Positions 28,135 to 37,612 are shown, counted from the first letter of the stretch. The stretch: DNA of 64,000 nt from Streptomyces sp. NBC_00285 (GCF_036174265.1 NZ_CP108055.1:10106001-10170000), one strand, 5' to 3'. The notes: generated by a model from the sequence alone, not told the origin. Numbers and translations are program-made.

Positions 28135-29037
28135 ATGCACACCTCCCCCGCCACCGCCCCCGTCCCCTCCTGGACCGTGGGCGGCGTCACCGTCCACCGC
28201 ATCGACGAGGTCGCCCTGCCGCCCGCGACCGGACCCTGGCTGCTGCCCGACGCCACCCCGGAGGTGGTGACCGCCCAGGACTGGCTGCACCCCCACTTCG
28301 CTGGCCAGGACGGGATTCTGCACATCGACAGCCACAGCTTCGCGTTCGTCGTGAACGGGCTGCGCGTTCTCGTCGACACCGGCATCGGCAACGGCAAGGA
28401 GCGGGCCAACCCGGCCTGGCACAACCTGCGGACCGACTTCCTGGAGCGCCTCACCGCCGCCGGTTTCCCCCCGGACTCCGTCGACCTGGTGATCCTCACC
28501 CACCTGCACGCCGATCACGTCGGCTGGAACACACGGCAGGTGAACGGCGAATGGGTCCCCACCTTCTCCAACGCCCGCTACCTCACCTCCCGCACGGAGC
28601 GGGAGTTCTGGGCCACGTACGACATGGAAGCGGCACGCGAACAGATGTTCCGCGACTCCGTGATCCCGGTCGAACAGGCGGGTCTGCTGAGCACGATCGA
28701 CGTCCCGCACAAGGGAGCCGAGATCGCCCCCGGCCTGCGCCTGATCCCGACACCCGGCCACACCCCCGGCCACGTCGCCGTGGAACTGACCAGCCAGGGG
28801 GAGACAGCGCTGATCTCCGGCGACTGCGTCCACCACCCCGTCCAGCTCGCCCACCCCGCCATCGGCGCCTGCGTCGACATCGACCCGCGCCAGTCCGAAG
28901 CCACCCGCCGCGAGCTGCTCGGCTCCCTCGCCGGCACGGACACCCTCCTCCTCGGCACCCACTTCGCACCGCCCACCGCCGGCCGCGTGGTCGCCCACGG
29001 CGACGCCTACCGACTGGAACCCGTCCCCGCTTCCTGA
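28135..29037 (+). CDS. Metallo-beta-lactamase-fold hydrolase
   Basis: The 300-residue MBL-fold protein has the metal motif HLHADH at H123-H128 and a following GHTPGHVAVEL for the third histidine. The metal-bridging aspartate is in LISGDCVHHP and the last histidine is in LLGTHFAPPTAG. The layout resembles AHL-lactonase and arylsulfatase-type members that hydrolyse esters or lactones. A weak ribosome site (AAGGGAAA) precedes the ATG. It lies 50 bases after the broken MFS gene and is probably in the same TetR-controlled unit as the amidase. Confidence 0.85.
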   Translation: MHTSPATAPVPSWTVGGVTVHRIDEVALPPATGPWLLPDATPEVVTAQDWLHPHFAGQDGILHIDSHSFAFVVNGLRVLVDTGIGNGKERANPAWHNLRTDFLERLTAAGFPPDSVDLVILTHLHADHVGWNTRQVNGEWVPTFSNARYLTSRTEREFWATYDMEAAREQMFRDSVIPVEQAGLLSTIDVPHKGAEIAPGLRLIPTPGHTPGHVAVELTSQGETALISGDCVHHPVQLAHPAIGACVDIDPRQSEATRRELLGSLAGTDTLLLGTHFAPPTAGRVVAHGDAYRLEPVPAS

Positions 29038-29437
29038 TTGCCGTTGCCACGCCGTCTCGGTCACCGCAGGTATGGCCCAGCCCCTCGGACCCCACCACCT
29101 CCCACGTACTGGGGGATACGCGGCTTGAGTCGATGGGTTTCCCGCGCTGGAGTCGTATCTGGCGGGGATCGAATCGGACGACGCCGACCTGCAGCCTCAA
29201 AGGAACAACATCGAGAGACAGCGGAGGTGTCCCCTCAATGAGACATACAGAAAACCTGCAGACCACTACAGCGGAACGGGACATCCCGATTGCGGGCCTC
29301 CGCTGCCCCCGAGGGGCCCGCTCCCGTTCGCGAAAGGTAGGCCCGTCGTGCGGTACGACTGCGCCGTATGCCTGAAGCCGTTACGTAGCGCCCACTCGTC
29401 GTCCCAGGTGTCCGAGGGGTAGCAGCGGCCCCACCCG
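29038..29437. other. Gene-free stretch
   Basis: 400 bases between the stop of the MBL hydrolase and the end of the racP-like remnant. No coherent frame, repeat or clear terminator was seen. Confidence 0.35.
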
Positions 29438-29864
29438 TCAGGCGTCGGTGAAGTCGGCGATCACATCGAGCGTGGACTCGACCGAGTTGAGCTGGGTGTT
29501 CAGGTGTTTGATCCACCGGCCTTGGGTTGGAGAGCGGCGTGCGGGGCGACGGTTCCGGTGATGAAGCGGCGGATCTCGGTGAGCTTGCCGTGGTGATCGC
29601 GACCTCGTATGCCTGGAGTTCGGCGGGGTCGGCGCAGAACTTGTAGCCGTCCGGCCGGGTCCAGATCAGGGGAGGCCAGCCGTGTTCGGTGCTGGTGTCC
29701 CGCAGGCAGGCCAGGCCCGAGCGGGTCTGGTGGGGCGACAGCTCGCTGGATCTGACCAGCTGGACGAAGGTCAGACCGGCCGGACGTGCCTCGAACAGCA
29801 CGAACCGGATGGTGTCGGCGTGTCGCTGGGAGGCTGCCGATCTACGCTCGGAGGCGCGCGGCAT
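29438..29864 (-). pseudogene. racP: RacP-like protein, two frameshifts
   Basis: The leftward frame from ATG 29864 reads a RacP-type start, ADTIRFVLFEARPAGLTF and PLIWTRPDGYKFCADPAELQ. The expected continuation moves to a second frame (KLTEIRRFITGTVAPHAAL) and then a third (WIKHLNTQLNSVESTLDVIA) ending at 29438-29440. Both shifts are single-base-type. The rebuilt protein is about 140 residues, the usual RacP size. Function of the family is poorly known. It starts 3 bases after the stop of the small gene upstream, so they form an operon. Sequencing error is a possible cause of the shifts. Confidence 0.65.
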
Positions 29865-29867
29865 CGC

Positions 29868-30089
29868 CTACTCGCCTTGCAGGAGCCGGGCCAGTTCGCC
29901 GTCGACGTCGACCTTCCCGGTGTCGACGGCCGTCTCGATCCAGTCGAGCGTCGCGCGAACGCCGGCGACGTTCTCGTGCACGATCGTGCGTTCGTCGTCA
30001 CCGAGCTGGCGGTCGCGCAGGCCCGGAACGACCCGGCCGGACGCCGCGACGAACGCGTGGCAGGCGGTGACCAGGTCCAGGAACTCCAC
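29868..30089 (-). CDS. Small protein upstream of racP, unknown function
   Basis: The 73-residue protein starts at GTG 30089 with EFLDLVTACHAFVAASGR and continues to a TAG at 29868-29870. The sequence is all-helical in character, with regularly spaced hydrophobics (GVRATLDWIETAV). The frame stays open for at least 50 codons upstream (a region ending APAIRAIDRSVEF), so the true start may be earlier or the gene 5'-truncated. I do not recognise the family. It is coupled to racP by a 3-base gap. Confidence 0.55.
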   Translation of the reverse strand: MEFLDLVTACHAFVAASGRVVPGLRDRQLGDDERTIVHENVAGVRATLDWIETAVDTGKVDVDGELARLLQGE

Positions 30090-30316
30090 CGACCGGTCGA
30101 TCGCGCGGATCGCCGGCGCGACCGGGCTGGTCTGACCGAAGTCCTCGCGGGCCTGCCGGCCGCCCGCGGCTCCGGCCAGGTCCCCTGCCGCAGAGGACTG
30201 TTGGCGACCGCCTCCGGCGCGGCCCCCGTGCCAGCGGGGTCCGAGAGTTGGAAATTCTCTGTAAACGAGTTGATTCCGATGTGTTGACGGCCTGAGCCGC
30301 TCGGTGCTTCACTGCC

Positions 30317-30364
30317 GGAACCGGTTCCGAAACCGGTTCCGGAACCGCTCCCGGTATCGGTTCC
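30317..30364. promoter_or_regulatory. Four tandem 12-bp palindromic units, probable operator array
   Basis: Units at 30317, 30329, 30341 and 30353 read GGAACCGGTTCC, GAAACCGGTTCC, GGAACCGCTCCC and GGTATCGGTTCC. The first is a perfect palindrome and the others are near-palindromes, with AACCGGTT as the core. This core with its central CG is typical of LacI-family operators. The array ends 73 bases upstream of the LacI gene at 30437, which fits cooperative autoregulation and control of the sugar operon. Confidence 0.6.
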
Positions 30365-30436
30365 GCGGGTCTCTGTACGATCGGCCCTTCGGTGCGGGAG
30401 GACGTTCCCGCCGCTGCATGCAGGAGAGGAGGTGGC

Positions 30437-31444
30437 ATGGGAGTCACCATCGCCGACGTGGCCGCCCGGGCCGGCGTCAGCAAAACAACCGTCTCGCGCG
30501 TGCTCAACAGCAAGGGCGAGATCAACGAGAACACGGTCCTGAAGGTCCGCAAGGCGATCTCGGAGCTCGGCTATGTGCCGAGCGCCGGTGCGGTCGGCCT
30601 CGCCCGCGGCACGACACAGATGATCGGCATGCTGGTCCCTGACCTGGCCTGGGCCTGGGCCGGCATCGTGCAGGCGGTCATCGAGACCCTGGAGACCGAG
30701 GGCTTCGGACTGCGCATGCTGACCTGGAACCGCGCAGAGGAATCACTGCGCCGCCTGGGTCTGCAGGTCGCTGCCAAGTCGTTCGACGGTCTGCTGGTGA
30801 TAGAGCCCGAGGGGGCCATGGGATACATCACCGAACTGCACGAAACGGGGCTGCCGGTCGTGCTGATAGACGACCGTTTCCAGCGGCCGGGGTTCCCCTA
30901 CGTGGCCACCACCAACCGGGAGGGTGGTGCGCAGGCGGCGCGGCACCTGCTGGAGATCGGGCGCCGTCGTCCTCTGGTGGTCACCGGTCCCGAGGTGTTC
31001 GGCTGTACCCGGGAACGGCTGGGCGGCTTCGTCGACGTCTACGCGCAGGCTGGGATCGAGGTCGACCCGCGCGGCATCGTCTGCGGGGACTTCCAGTTCG
31101 ACGAGAGCCGGAGCGCGGTCGCCCGCGCTCTCGCGGACGGCCTGGAGTTCGACGCGGTCTTCGCGCACAACGATCCCACGGCGGCCGGCGCGCTCACCGC
31201 CCTGCACGAGGCCGGCCTGTCGATTCCCCAGGATGTCGCCGTGGTGGGCTTCGACGACGTTGAGATGGCCTCGTATACCTATCCGGCACTGACCACCATC
31301 CGCCAGCCCATGCGGGAGATGGGCGAGGCGGCGGCGCGTCTGCTGCTGGACCACGTGCGCGGCTCGCCGGAAGCCGCCTCCTCGCGCACCATTCCGACCA
31401 GTCTTGTGGTCCGCGGCTCGACGTTACGGGCGAGCCCGAACTGA
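30437..31444 (+). CDS. LacI-family regulator of the oligosaccharide operon
   Basis: The 335-residue protein begins MGVTIADVAARAGVSKTTVSRVL, an intact LacI helix-turn-helix with hinge SAGAVGLARG. A type 1 binding-protein effector domain ends in VVGFDDVEMASYTYPALTTIRQP. ATG at 30437 has GGAGAGGAGG upstream; an earlier ATG at 30392 has no site. A perfect hairpin terminator begins at its stop codon. It lies directly upstream of an ABC importer and two glycosidases on the same strand, which are its likely targets. Confidence 0.9.
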   Translation: MGVTIADVAARAGVSKTTVSRVLNSKGEINENTVLKVRKAISELGYVPSAGAVGLARGTTQMIGMLVPDLAWAWAGIVQAVIETLETEGFGLRMLTWNRAEESLRRLGLQVAAKSFDGLLVIEPEGAMGYITELHETGLPVVLIDDRFQRPGFPYVATTNREGGAQAARHLLEIGRRRPLVVTGPEVFGCTRERLGGFVDVYAQAGIEVDPRGIVCGDFQFDESRSAVARALADGLEFDAVFAHNDPTAAGALTALHEAGLSIPQDVAVVGFDDVEMASYTYPALTTIRQPMREMGEAAARLLLDHVRGSPEAASSRTIPTSLVVRGSTLRASPN

Positions 31445-31471
31445 CGCCATGCCATCGCCAGGCATGGCGTC
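31443..31471. terminator. Rho-independent-type terminator of the LacI gene
   Basis: GACGCCATGCC (31443-31453) and GGCATGGCGTC (31461-31471) form a perfect 11-bp stem with a 7-base loop. The stem begins inside the stop codon of the LacI gene. Confidence 0.65.
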
Positions 31472-31487
31472 GGGGCCCCATCGAAGT

Positions 31488-31532
31488 GTCCGTCTCCGCC
31501 GCTCCTGCTCAGCCCCGCAGGCGGAGACGGAC
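31488..31532. repeat. Second perfect hairpin, 13-bp stem
   Basis: GTCCGTCTCCGCC (31488-31500) pairs perfectly with GGCGGAGACGGAC (31520-31532) around a 19-base loop. It follows the first hairpin by 16 bases. It could be a backup terminator or a regulatory structure in the leader of the ABC operon. The remaining 400 bases to the solute-binding gene hold no recognisable gene. Confidence 0.5.
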
Positions 31533-31934
31533 CTCCTCCCGACAGGGAACTGACCCCACAGGACCTCGCGCAGGCCGGTAGGTCCTCCCGCTCAACCTGA
31601 AGCCGGTGCACGCACCGGCACGACCGGCCCGTTCGACTATCGGCCGGCCTCACCACCCTGCACGCGCAACCCTGTTCACGCGTCACCGCCGAGGTGCTCT
31701 TTCCGTCGGCGCCTCCTTCATCCTGCACACCGAACGGCACGCCGGGCCCACCCCTGCCCGGCCGCTACCGCTCCGGACGGACTCCCCAGCCGGGACCTGC
31801 GGCTGACCGCCGATGCCACTGCACCGCGGACGGTCCTCACTTCGCGAGCCGGCCCCTCCGGGCACCCGCTCGCTCTCACCCTTCCCCTTCGCCGCCCCCC
31901 GCGCCTGTTTCGCTCAATGGCAAGGAGCCGCACT

Positions 31935-33233
31935 ATGCGTACGCCTACTCGTCACACCGTCAGAACAGTCCAGGTCCTGTGCGTCACCGTCACGGCAGCT
32001 CTGGTGGCCACCGGATGCGGCCGCAGTGCCGACTCCGGGCCCGGCACGGACGCCCCCGCAAAGCTGGGCAGCGGCAAGGCCACCGGCAAGGTCGTCATGT
32101 GGTCCATGGGCGACCCCGACAAGTCCCTGGAGAGCCTGGCCAAGAAGTTCGAGGAGCAGAACCCCGGCGCCAAGGTCCAGATCACCCCGGTGCCCTGGGC
32201 CTCCGCCCACGACAAGCTGACCACCGCCATCGCAGGCGGCAACACACCGGACATGTCCGTGATCGGCACCACCTGGATGGCCGAGATGGCTGGCATGAAC
32301 GGTTTCCAGGCCACCCCGACGTCGATCAAGTCGTCGGACTTCTACCCGGGTCAGTGGGACACCACGAAGTACAAGGACACCTCCTACGGTGTCCCGTTCA
32401 TCGCCGACACCCAGGCCGTCTACTACCGCAGCGACCTCGCTGCGAAGGCCGGCATCAAGGGCGCCCCGGCCAGTGACTGGGCCGGTTACCTGAAGGACCT
32501 GAAGGCCATCCAGGCCACCGCGGGCAAGCAGAACCCGAAGCTGCGCTACGCCAGCGGGTGGCAGATCGGCTTCAACTCCTGGATCTTCCTCCTGCCGCTG
32601 GTCTGGCAGCAGGACGGCGACATCTACGACCCGAGCACCAAGAAGTTCACCTTCGACTCACCGGCGGTCGCCAAGGCGCTGGAGTACTACGCGAGCGTTC
32701 CCAAGGAGGGCTTGGCGCCGACCGACAAGACGGACAGCCTGCAGGCTTTCCAGGACGGACAGATCGCGGTTTACAAGGACGGCGCGTGGGTCAGCGGCAG
32801 CCTCCGCAAAGACGCCCCGAAGCTGGACAGCAAGTGGAAGACCATGCCACTGCCGAAGGGCAAGCAGGCGGCCGGGTTCGCCGGCGGCAGCGACCTGGCG
32901 GTGTTCAAGGACGCCAAGAACTCCGACGCGGCATGGAAGTTCGCCCAGTTCCTCACCGAACCCGCCAACCTCGCCGCCTACACGAAGGCAACGGGATCCC
33001 TTCCCGCCACGCCGGGGGCGTGGGACGAGGCGAAGTTGAGCGACGACGCGGCGATGCAGGCGTTCGCCGAGCAGCTCAAGGTCAGCAAGGCGCCGCCCGC
33101 CATCACCACCTGGCAGCAGGTCGCCGACGCCATCGACTCCGAACTGGAGAGGCTGAGCCTGGGCAAGGCCACCGTCGCCCAGGCGCAGCAGGACCTGCAG
33201 TCCAAGGCCACCAGCATCGGCACGGGCCGCTGA
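31935..33233 (+). CDS. Oligosaccharide ABC transporter substrate-binding lipoprotein
   Basis: The 432-residue family 1 extracellular solute-binding protein has a signal peptide with lipobox VATGC ending at C28. The mature domain has the SBP_bac_1 pattern (NTPDMSVIGTTWMAEMA, YGVPFIADTQAVYYR, NPKLRYASGWQ, FAGGSDLAVFKD). ATG at 31935 has AAGGAG 8 bases upstream; an ATG at 31917 lacks one. It delivers an oligosaccharide to the permeases at 33268 and 34261. The GH3 and GH32 genes downstream suggest a fructose- or glucose-containing substrate. Confidence 0.92.
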   Translation: MRTPTRHTVRTVQVLCVTVTAALVATGCGRSADSGPGTDAPAKLGSGKATGKVVMWSMGDPDKSLESLAKKFEEQNPGAKVQITPVPWASAHDKLTTAIAGGNTPDMSVIGTTWMAEMAGMNGFQATPTSIKSSDFYPGQWDTTKYKDTSYGVPFIADTQAVYYRSDLAAKAGIKGAPASDWAGYLKDLKAIQATAGKQNPKLRYASGWQIGFNSWIFLLPLVWQQDGDIYDPSTKKFTFDSPAVAKALEYYASVPKEGLAPTDKTDSLQAFQDGQIAVYKDGAWVSGSLRKDAPKLDSKWKTMPLPKGKQAAGFAGGSDLAVFKDAKNSDAAWKFAQFLTEPANLAAYTKATGSLPATPGAWDEAKLSDDAAMQAFAEQLKVSKAPPAITTWQQVADAIDSELERLSLGKATVAQAQQDLQSKATSIGTGR

Positions 33234-33267
33234 ACGGCCGCCACGTGCGCACCCCTCGGACGGACGG

Positions 33268-34254
33268 ATGACATCCATGTCCACGAAAACGCTCCCCGGG
33301 CGGGGCGACACCCACGAACCGATCCCCGCACGGCCCGAGAAGGGAGCCGGCCGCCTGCGACTCGCCCTCCGCAGCACCGCGCGCGGCAGGCAGACCCGGG
33401 CCGCGTGGATCCTCGCGGCCCCGTTCCTCGCCCTGTTCCTGGCGTTCATGCTGGTGCCGGTCGTCTGGTCGCTGCTGATGAGCCTGACCGACACGCAGAG
33501 CGCTGATCTGCGGACCCCGCTGAACGTGTCGTTCATCGGCTTCGACAACTACGTGCGGCTCTTCCAGGACGAGCAGTTCGTTCACGCTCTGCGCAACACG
33601 GTCGTGTTCGTGGTGGTGGGTTTGCCGCTGACGCTGGCCACCGGGCTGGCCGTGGCGGTCGCCCTCAACAGCGGCATCGGCCGCTTCCGGGCCGTCTTCC
33701 GGGTCGGCTTCTACCTCCCGGTGATCACCAGCGTCGTGGCCGTCGCGGTGGTGTGGAAGACGCTGCTGGAGCCGCAGGCGGGGCTGGTGAACACGGTTCT
33801 GGGCTGGTTCGGGATCGACGGTCCGGCCTGGCTGGCGGACACCCGGTTCGCTCTCCCCGTCATGATCGTGATGGCGGTATGGCGCAACCTCGGCACCGTC
33901 ATGATCATCATGCTGGCGGGTCTGCAGTCCGTGCCGCAGTCCCTGATGGAGGCGGCCGAACTCGACGGCGCCGGGGCCTGGCAGCGGTTTTGGCGGGTCA
34001 CCTTCCCGCTCCTGCGCCCCGCCCTGCTGCTGACCGCGGTCACCACCGGAATCGGCTATTTGCAGTTCTTCGACGAGCCGTTCGTGATGACCGACGGCGG
34101 ACCGCTGGACTCCACCCTGTCCGCCACGATGTACGCCTACAACCAGTTCGGCAACGGCAACTACGACGTTGCGTCGGCCGCTGGTTACGTCGTCTTCGTC
34201 CTCATCATCGCGCTGACCGTGCTGCAGTTCCGCGTGCTGCGAGACAAGGACTGA
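33268..34254 (+). CDS. Sugar ABC transporter permease (MalF type)
   Basis: The 328-residue permease has six hydrophobic helices after an N-terminal basic tail and the EAA loop motif LMEAAELDGAGAWQRFWRVTFP near residues 230-250. That loop docks the ATPase. It is followed closely by a second permease, as in maltose-type importers. No ATPase gene is nearby, so a shared MsiK-like ATPase encoded elsewhere is expected; that is known for streptomycete sugar importers and inferred here. An alternative ATG lies at 33277. Confidence 0.92.
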   Translation: MTSMSTKTLPGRGDTHEPIPARPEKGAGRLRLALRSTARGRQTRAAWILAAPFLALFLAFMLVPVVWSLLMSLTDTQSADLRTPLNVSFIGFDNYVRLFQDEQFVHALRNTVVFVVVGLPLTLATGLAVAVALNSGIGRFRAVFRVGFYLPVITSVVAVAVVWKTLLEPQAGLVNTVLGWFGIDGPAWLADTRFALPVMIVMAVWRNLGTVMIIMLAGLQSVPQSLMEAAELDGAGAWQRFWRVTFPLLRPALLLTAVTTGIGYLQFFDEPFVMTDGGPLDSTLSATMYAYNQFGNGNYDVASAAGYVVFVLIIALTVLQFRVLRDKD

Positions 34255-34260
34255 TGCCCC

Positions 34261-35148
34261 ATGAGCACTCTCTCCGCCCTTCGAACGGCCGGGCCGGGCA
34301 CGGACCGGACTCTGCGGCGGCGTCGTATCCGGCAGAAATGGGGCCATCCCTGGCTGTATCTGCCGCTGTTCGGCTGCCTGCTGCTGATGGTCACGCCGTT
34401 TTTGTGGATGCTGTCCGGCTCCTTCAAGCCCGAGGCGGACATCCGCCAGGTGCCGCCGGTCCTGGTCCCCACCTCGCCCACGCTGGCCAGCTACCGGCAG
34501 CTGTTCAGCAGCCTGGACTTCACGACCATGTTCGCCAACTCGGTGATCGTGGCTCTGGCCGTGACCGCGGGCAACCTGCTGTTCTGCTCGATGCTCGGCT
34601 ACGCCCTGGCCAAGCTGGACTTCCCAGGCCGGCGTGCCGTGTTCAGCCTGGTCATCGGCACCCTGATGGTGCCGGGCCTGGTCACGTTCGTGCCCCTGTA
34701 CGTGCTGGTGGCCAACCTGAAGCTGACCGGCTCGCTGCTCGGGCTGATCCTGCCGTTCCTGGCCGCCCCGTTCGGGGTGTTCCTGATGCGGCAGTTCATC
34801 TCCACCCTGCCCGACGAACTCATCGACGCCGCCCGCGTCGACGGCTGCCGGGAACTGGCCATCTACTGGAAGATCATCCTGCCGCTAACCAGGCCGGCCC
34901 TCGCCACGCTGGGGATCATCACCTTCCTGGGTTCCTGGAACAACTTTCTGTGGCCGCTGGTCGTGGCCCAGAACGAGGACCAGTACACCCTCCCCGTCGG
35001 CCTCGCCCTGGCCTCCAGCGGACAGGACTTCACCCGCTTCGGCGTCCTCCTCGCCGGCGCCGTCGTCGTCCTGCTCCCCGTGATGGTCGTCTTCCTGCTT
35101 TTCCAGCGCCACTTCGTTGCCGGCATCGCCACCACAGGCCTGAAGTGA
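34261..35148 (+). CDS. Sugar ABC transporter permease (MalG type)
   Basis: The 295-residue permease has six helices and the EAA motif ELIDAARVDGCRELAIYWKIILP near 180-203, followed by GSWNNFLWPLVVAQ. It pairs with the permease ending 6 bases upstream. The N-terminal arginine-rich tail precedes helix 1. The C-terminus FQRHFVAGIATTGLK is typical of MalG-like proteins. Confidence 0.92.
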   Translation: MSTLSALRTAGPGTDRTLRRRRIRQKWGHPWLYLPLFGCLLLMVTPFLWMLSGSFKPEADIRQVPPVLVPTSPTLASYRQLFSSLDFTTMFANSVIVALAVTAGNLLFCSMLGYALAKLDFPGRRAVFSLVIGTLMVPGLVTFVPLYVLVANLKLTGSLLGLILPFLAAPFGVFLMRQFISTLPDELIDAARVDGCRELAIYWKIILPLTRPALATLGIITFLGSWNNFLWPLVVAQNEDQYTLPVGLALASSGQDFTRFGVLLAGAVVVLLPVMVVFLLFQRHFVAGIATTGLK

Positions 35149-35209
35149 CCTCCGCCGCCTACCCCCGTCACCTCTCTTACCTGTGACGACTCATGACTTG
35201 GAGAACATA

Positions 35210-37510
35210 GTGGGACACCCGGTCCACTCTGCCGCGTACCTGGACCCGGACGCGTCCGTGGAAACGAGAACCGAGGACCTGCTGTCCCGGATGACCTTGC
35301 AGGAGAAGGTCGGGCAGCTGCTGATGCTCGACGCCCAACACGGGGACCTCGAGGACATCGTGTCGGCCAAGCTGGCCGGGTCCGTCCTGCACGTGACACC
35401 GGCTCGGATGCGGGAGGCCATGGAACGGGCCCGGCGGACACGGCTCGGTATTCCGCTGCTGACAGCCGACGACTGCATCCACGGCCACTCCTTCTGGCCG
35501 GGCGCGACCATCTTTCCCACACAGCTCGGCATGGCCTGCACCTGGGATCCCTCTCTGGTCCACCGGGTCGCCCGTGCGTCCGCGACCGAAATCGCGACGA
35601 CCGGCATCCACGGGACGTTCTCCCCGGTGCTGTGCATCACCCGGGACCTGCGCTGGGGCCGGATCAACGAGACGTTCGGCGAGGACCCCTTCCTGATCGG
35701 TGAACTGGGCGCGGCGATGGTGCGCGGCTACCAGGGTGAGGGCCTCAGCGACCCGACCGCCGTGCTGGCGTACGCCAAGCACTTCGCGGGCTACTCCGAA
35801 ACTCTGGGCGGACGCGACGCGAGCGAAGCGGATCTCAGCCCCCGCAAGCTGCGCTCGTGGTTCCTGCCCCCGTTCGAGCAAGCCGTTCGGGCCGGCTGCC
35901 GCGGCTTCATGCTCGGATACCAGTCGATCGACGGTGTGCCCATCACCGCGAACGAGTGGCTCATCAACGGCGTACTCAAGGGCGAGTGGGGCTTCACCGG
36001 CACGCTGGTGACCGACTGGGACAACGTCGGCCGGATGGTCTACGACCAGCGCACCTGCTCCGACTACGCCGAGGCGGCCGCGGTCGCCGTCAACTCCGGC
36101 AACGACCTCATCATGGCCACACCGCAGTTCTTCGAGGGCGCCCAGGAGGCGGTCGCCCGCGGCCTGGTCGAGGAGAAACACATCGAGGACGCGGTACGGC
36201 GGGTTCTGCGGCTGAAGTTCGAACTCGGGCTCTTCGAGGACCCCCGCGTCCCCGACCTCGAACGGCAGGCGCAGGTGATCGGCTGCCGCGCACACACCGA
36301 CCTGAATCTCGAGACCGCCCGGCGTTCGCTGGTGCTGCTGCGCAACGAGGGGATCCTGCCCCTCGACGGCGGGCTGACCGCGGACGCAACTGGCCGCGCC
36401 GCAGGCCAGGGCACACCGCGGACGATCGCGGTCATCGGCCCCAACGCCGACAGCCCGCAAGACATGCTCGGCGACTGGGCGGGCGCCACTGGCCAGGTGC
36501 CGTGGATGTCCGAAGGACATCCACGGGAGTTGGTGGAGACAGTGCTGGACGGCGTGCGCGCCGTCGTCCCGGCCGACTGGACCGTCACGCATGTCCGCGG
36601 AGCCGACGTCGAAAGCCCCGCCTTCGACCCCGACCAGTGGGTCGCCGGGCCCGACGGCCAGCCGCAGCCGCCCGTTTTCACCCCCGCCCCGGTCGACGAG
36701 GCGCAGCTTAGGGAGGCCACCGCCGCGGCAGAGGCCGCCGACTACGCCGTCGTGGTCGTGGGGGACACCATCGCCCTGACGGGCGAGGTGCGCTCCACGG
36801 CCACTCTCGACCTGCAAGGGGGCCAGATCGCGCTGCTGGACGCGGTCGCCGCCACCGGCACCCCCGTGATCGTGGTAATGGTCCAGTCCAAGCCGAGTGC
36901 CCTGCCAGAGTCGGCACTGAACGCGGCAGCGGTCATCGAGGCATTCAACCCGGGCATGCGCGGCGGCCGCGCCATCGCCGAACTTCTCCTCGGACTGATC
37001 GAACCCAGCGGCCGGCTCCCGGTCTCCTTCGCGCGCCATGTCGGACAGCAACCGGTCTTCTACAACCAGGTGCGCGGCCAGCACGGCGACCGCTACGCGG
37101 ATCTCACCCAGGACCCGCTGTTCGCGTTCGGCGAGGGTCTCAGCTACACCACCATCACCTACTCCGACCTTGTCGTGCGGGAGGAGGACGTCGCCGGTGA
37201 TGGCACCGTCGACGCCACGGTGCGGCTCACCAACAGCGGCAACCGCCCGGCCCTGGAGACGGTCCAGGCGTATGTCAGCGACCTGACGACCAGCGTCACC
37301 TGGGCCGAGCAGGAACTGAAGGGGTTCACCCAGGTCGAAGTCCCTCCCGGCAAAAGCGTGGAGGTAACCATCAGCATCCCTGCCTCGCGGTGCTCACTCG
37401 TCACGGCCGACAACCGGCGCGTGGTCGAACCAGGCGAGTTCGCCCTTCGCGTCGGCCCCAGCTCACGGCGTGAGCGGCAGCTGAGCGCGGGCTTCCGCAT
37501 CCGGACCTGA
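35210..37510 (+). CDS. Glycoside hydrolase family 3 beta-glycosidase
   Basis: The 766-residue cytoplasmic enzyme (no signal peptide) has the GH3 N-terminal TIM barrel with catalytic nucleophile D269 in TLVTDWDNVG. It also has the KHFAGY substrate motif, the C-terminal alpha/beta sandwich (LVLLRNEGILPL) and a fibronectin-III-like end (ALETVQAYVSDL). GTG at 35210 is chosen because GGAG lies 6 bases upstream; an in-frame GTG at 35183 has no site. Being intracellular and behind an ABC importer, it probably cleaves imported beta-linked oligosaccharides. Confidence 0.92.
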   Translation: MGHPVHSAAYLDPDASVETRTEDLLSRMTLQEKVGQLLMLDAQHGDLEDIVSAKLAGSVLHVTPARMREAMERARRTRLGIPLLTADDCIHGHSFWPGATIFPTQLGMACTWDPSLVHRVARASATEIATTGIHGTFSPVLCITRDLRWGRINETFGEDPFLIGELGAAMVRGYQGEGLSDPTAVLAYAKHFAGYSETLGGRDASEADLSPRKLRSWFLPPFEQAVRAGCRGFMLGYQSIDGVPITANEWLINGVLKGEWGFTGTLVTDWDNVGRMVYDQRTCSDYAEAAAVAVNSGNDLIMATPQFFEGAQEAVARGLVEEKHIEDAVRRVLRLKFELGLFEDPRVPDLERQAQVIGCRAHTDLNLETARRSLVLLRNEGILPLDGGLTADATGRAAGQGTPRTIAVIGPNADSPQDMLGDWAGATGQVPWMSEGHPRELVETVLDGVRAVVPADWTVTHVRGADVESPAFDPDQWVAGPDGQPQPPVFTPAPVDEAQLREATAAAEAADYAVVVVGDTIALTGEVRSTATLDLQGGQIALLDAVAATGTPVIVVMVQSKPSALPESALNAAAVIEAFNPGMRGGRAIAELLLGLIEPSGRLPVSFARHVGQQPVFYNQVRGQHGDRYADLTQDPLFAFGEGLSYTTITYSDLVVREEDVAGDGTVDATVRLTNSGNRPALETVQAYVSDLTTSVTWAEQELKGFTQVEVPPGKSVEVTISIPASRCSLVTADNRRVVEPGEFALRVGPSSRRERQLSAGFRIRT

Positions 37511-37534
37511 ATACCGCCCACGGGCCTGCAGACC

Positions 37535-37583
37535 CCCGCCCGCCTGCCCGCTGCCCCCGCCGACCCGAGGGCAGGCGGGCGGG
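37535..37583. terminator. 15-bp perfect stem hairpin between GH3 and GH32 genes
   Basis: CCCGCCCGCCTGCCC (37535-37549) pairs exactly with GGGCAGGCGGGCGGG (37569-37583) around a 19-base loop. It follows the GH3 stop by 25 bases and precedes the GH32 start by 30. It may reduce read-through into GH32 or stabilise the upstream mRNA. Confidence 0.55.
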
Positions 37584-37612
37584 CCCCCTCTGTGCCATAC
37601 GAAAGGCAGCGT

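Noticed and set aside
30317..30364. CRISPR-like repeats
   Set aside because: The 12-base units are directly abutting with no spacers and are palindromic, so an operator array is a better explanation.
35177..37084. Minus-strand open frame of 635 codons in the GH3 region
   Set aside because: Antisense to a GH3 gene with all catalytic motifs; composition typical of a shadow.
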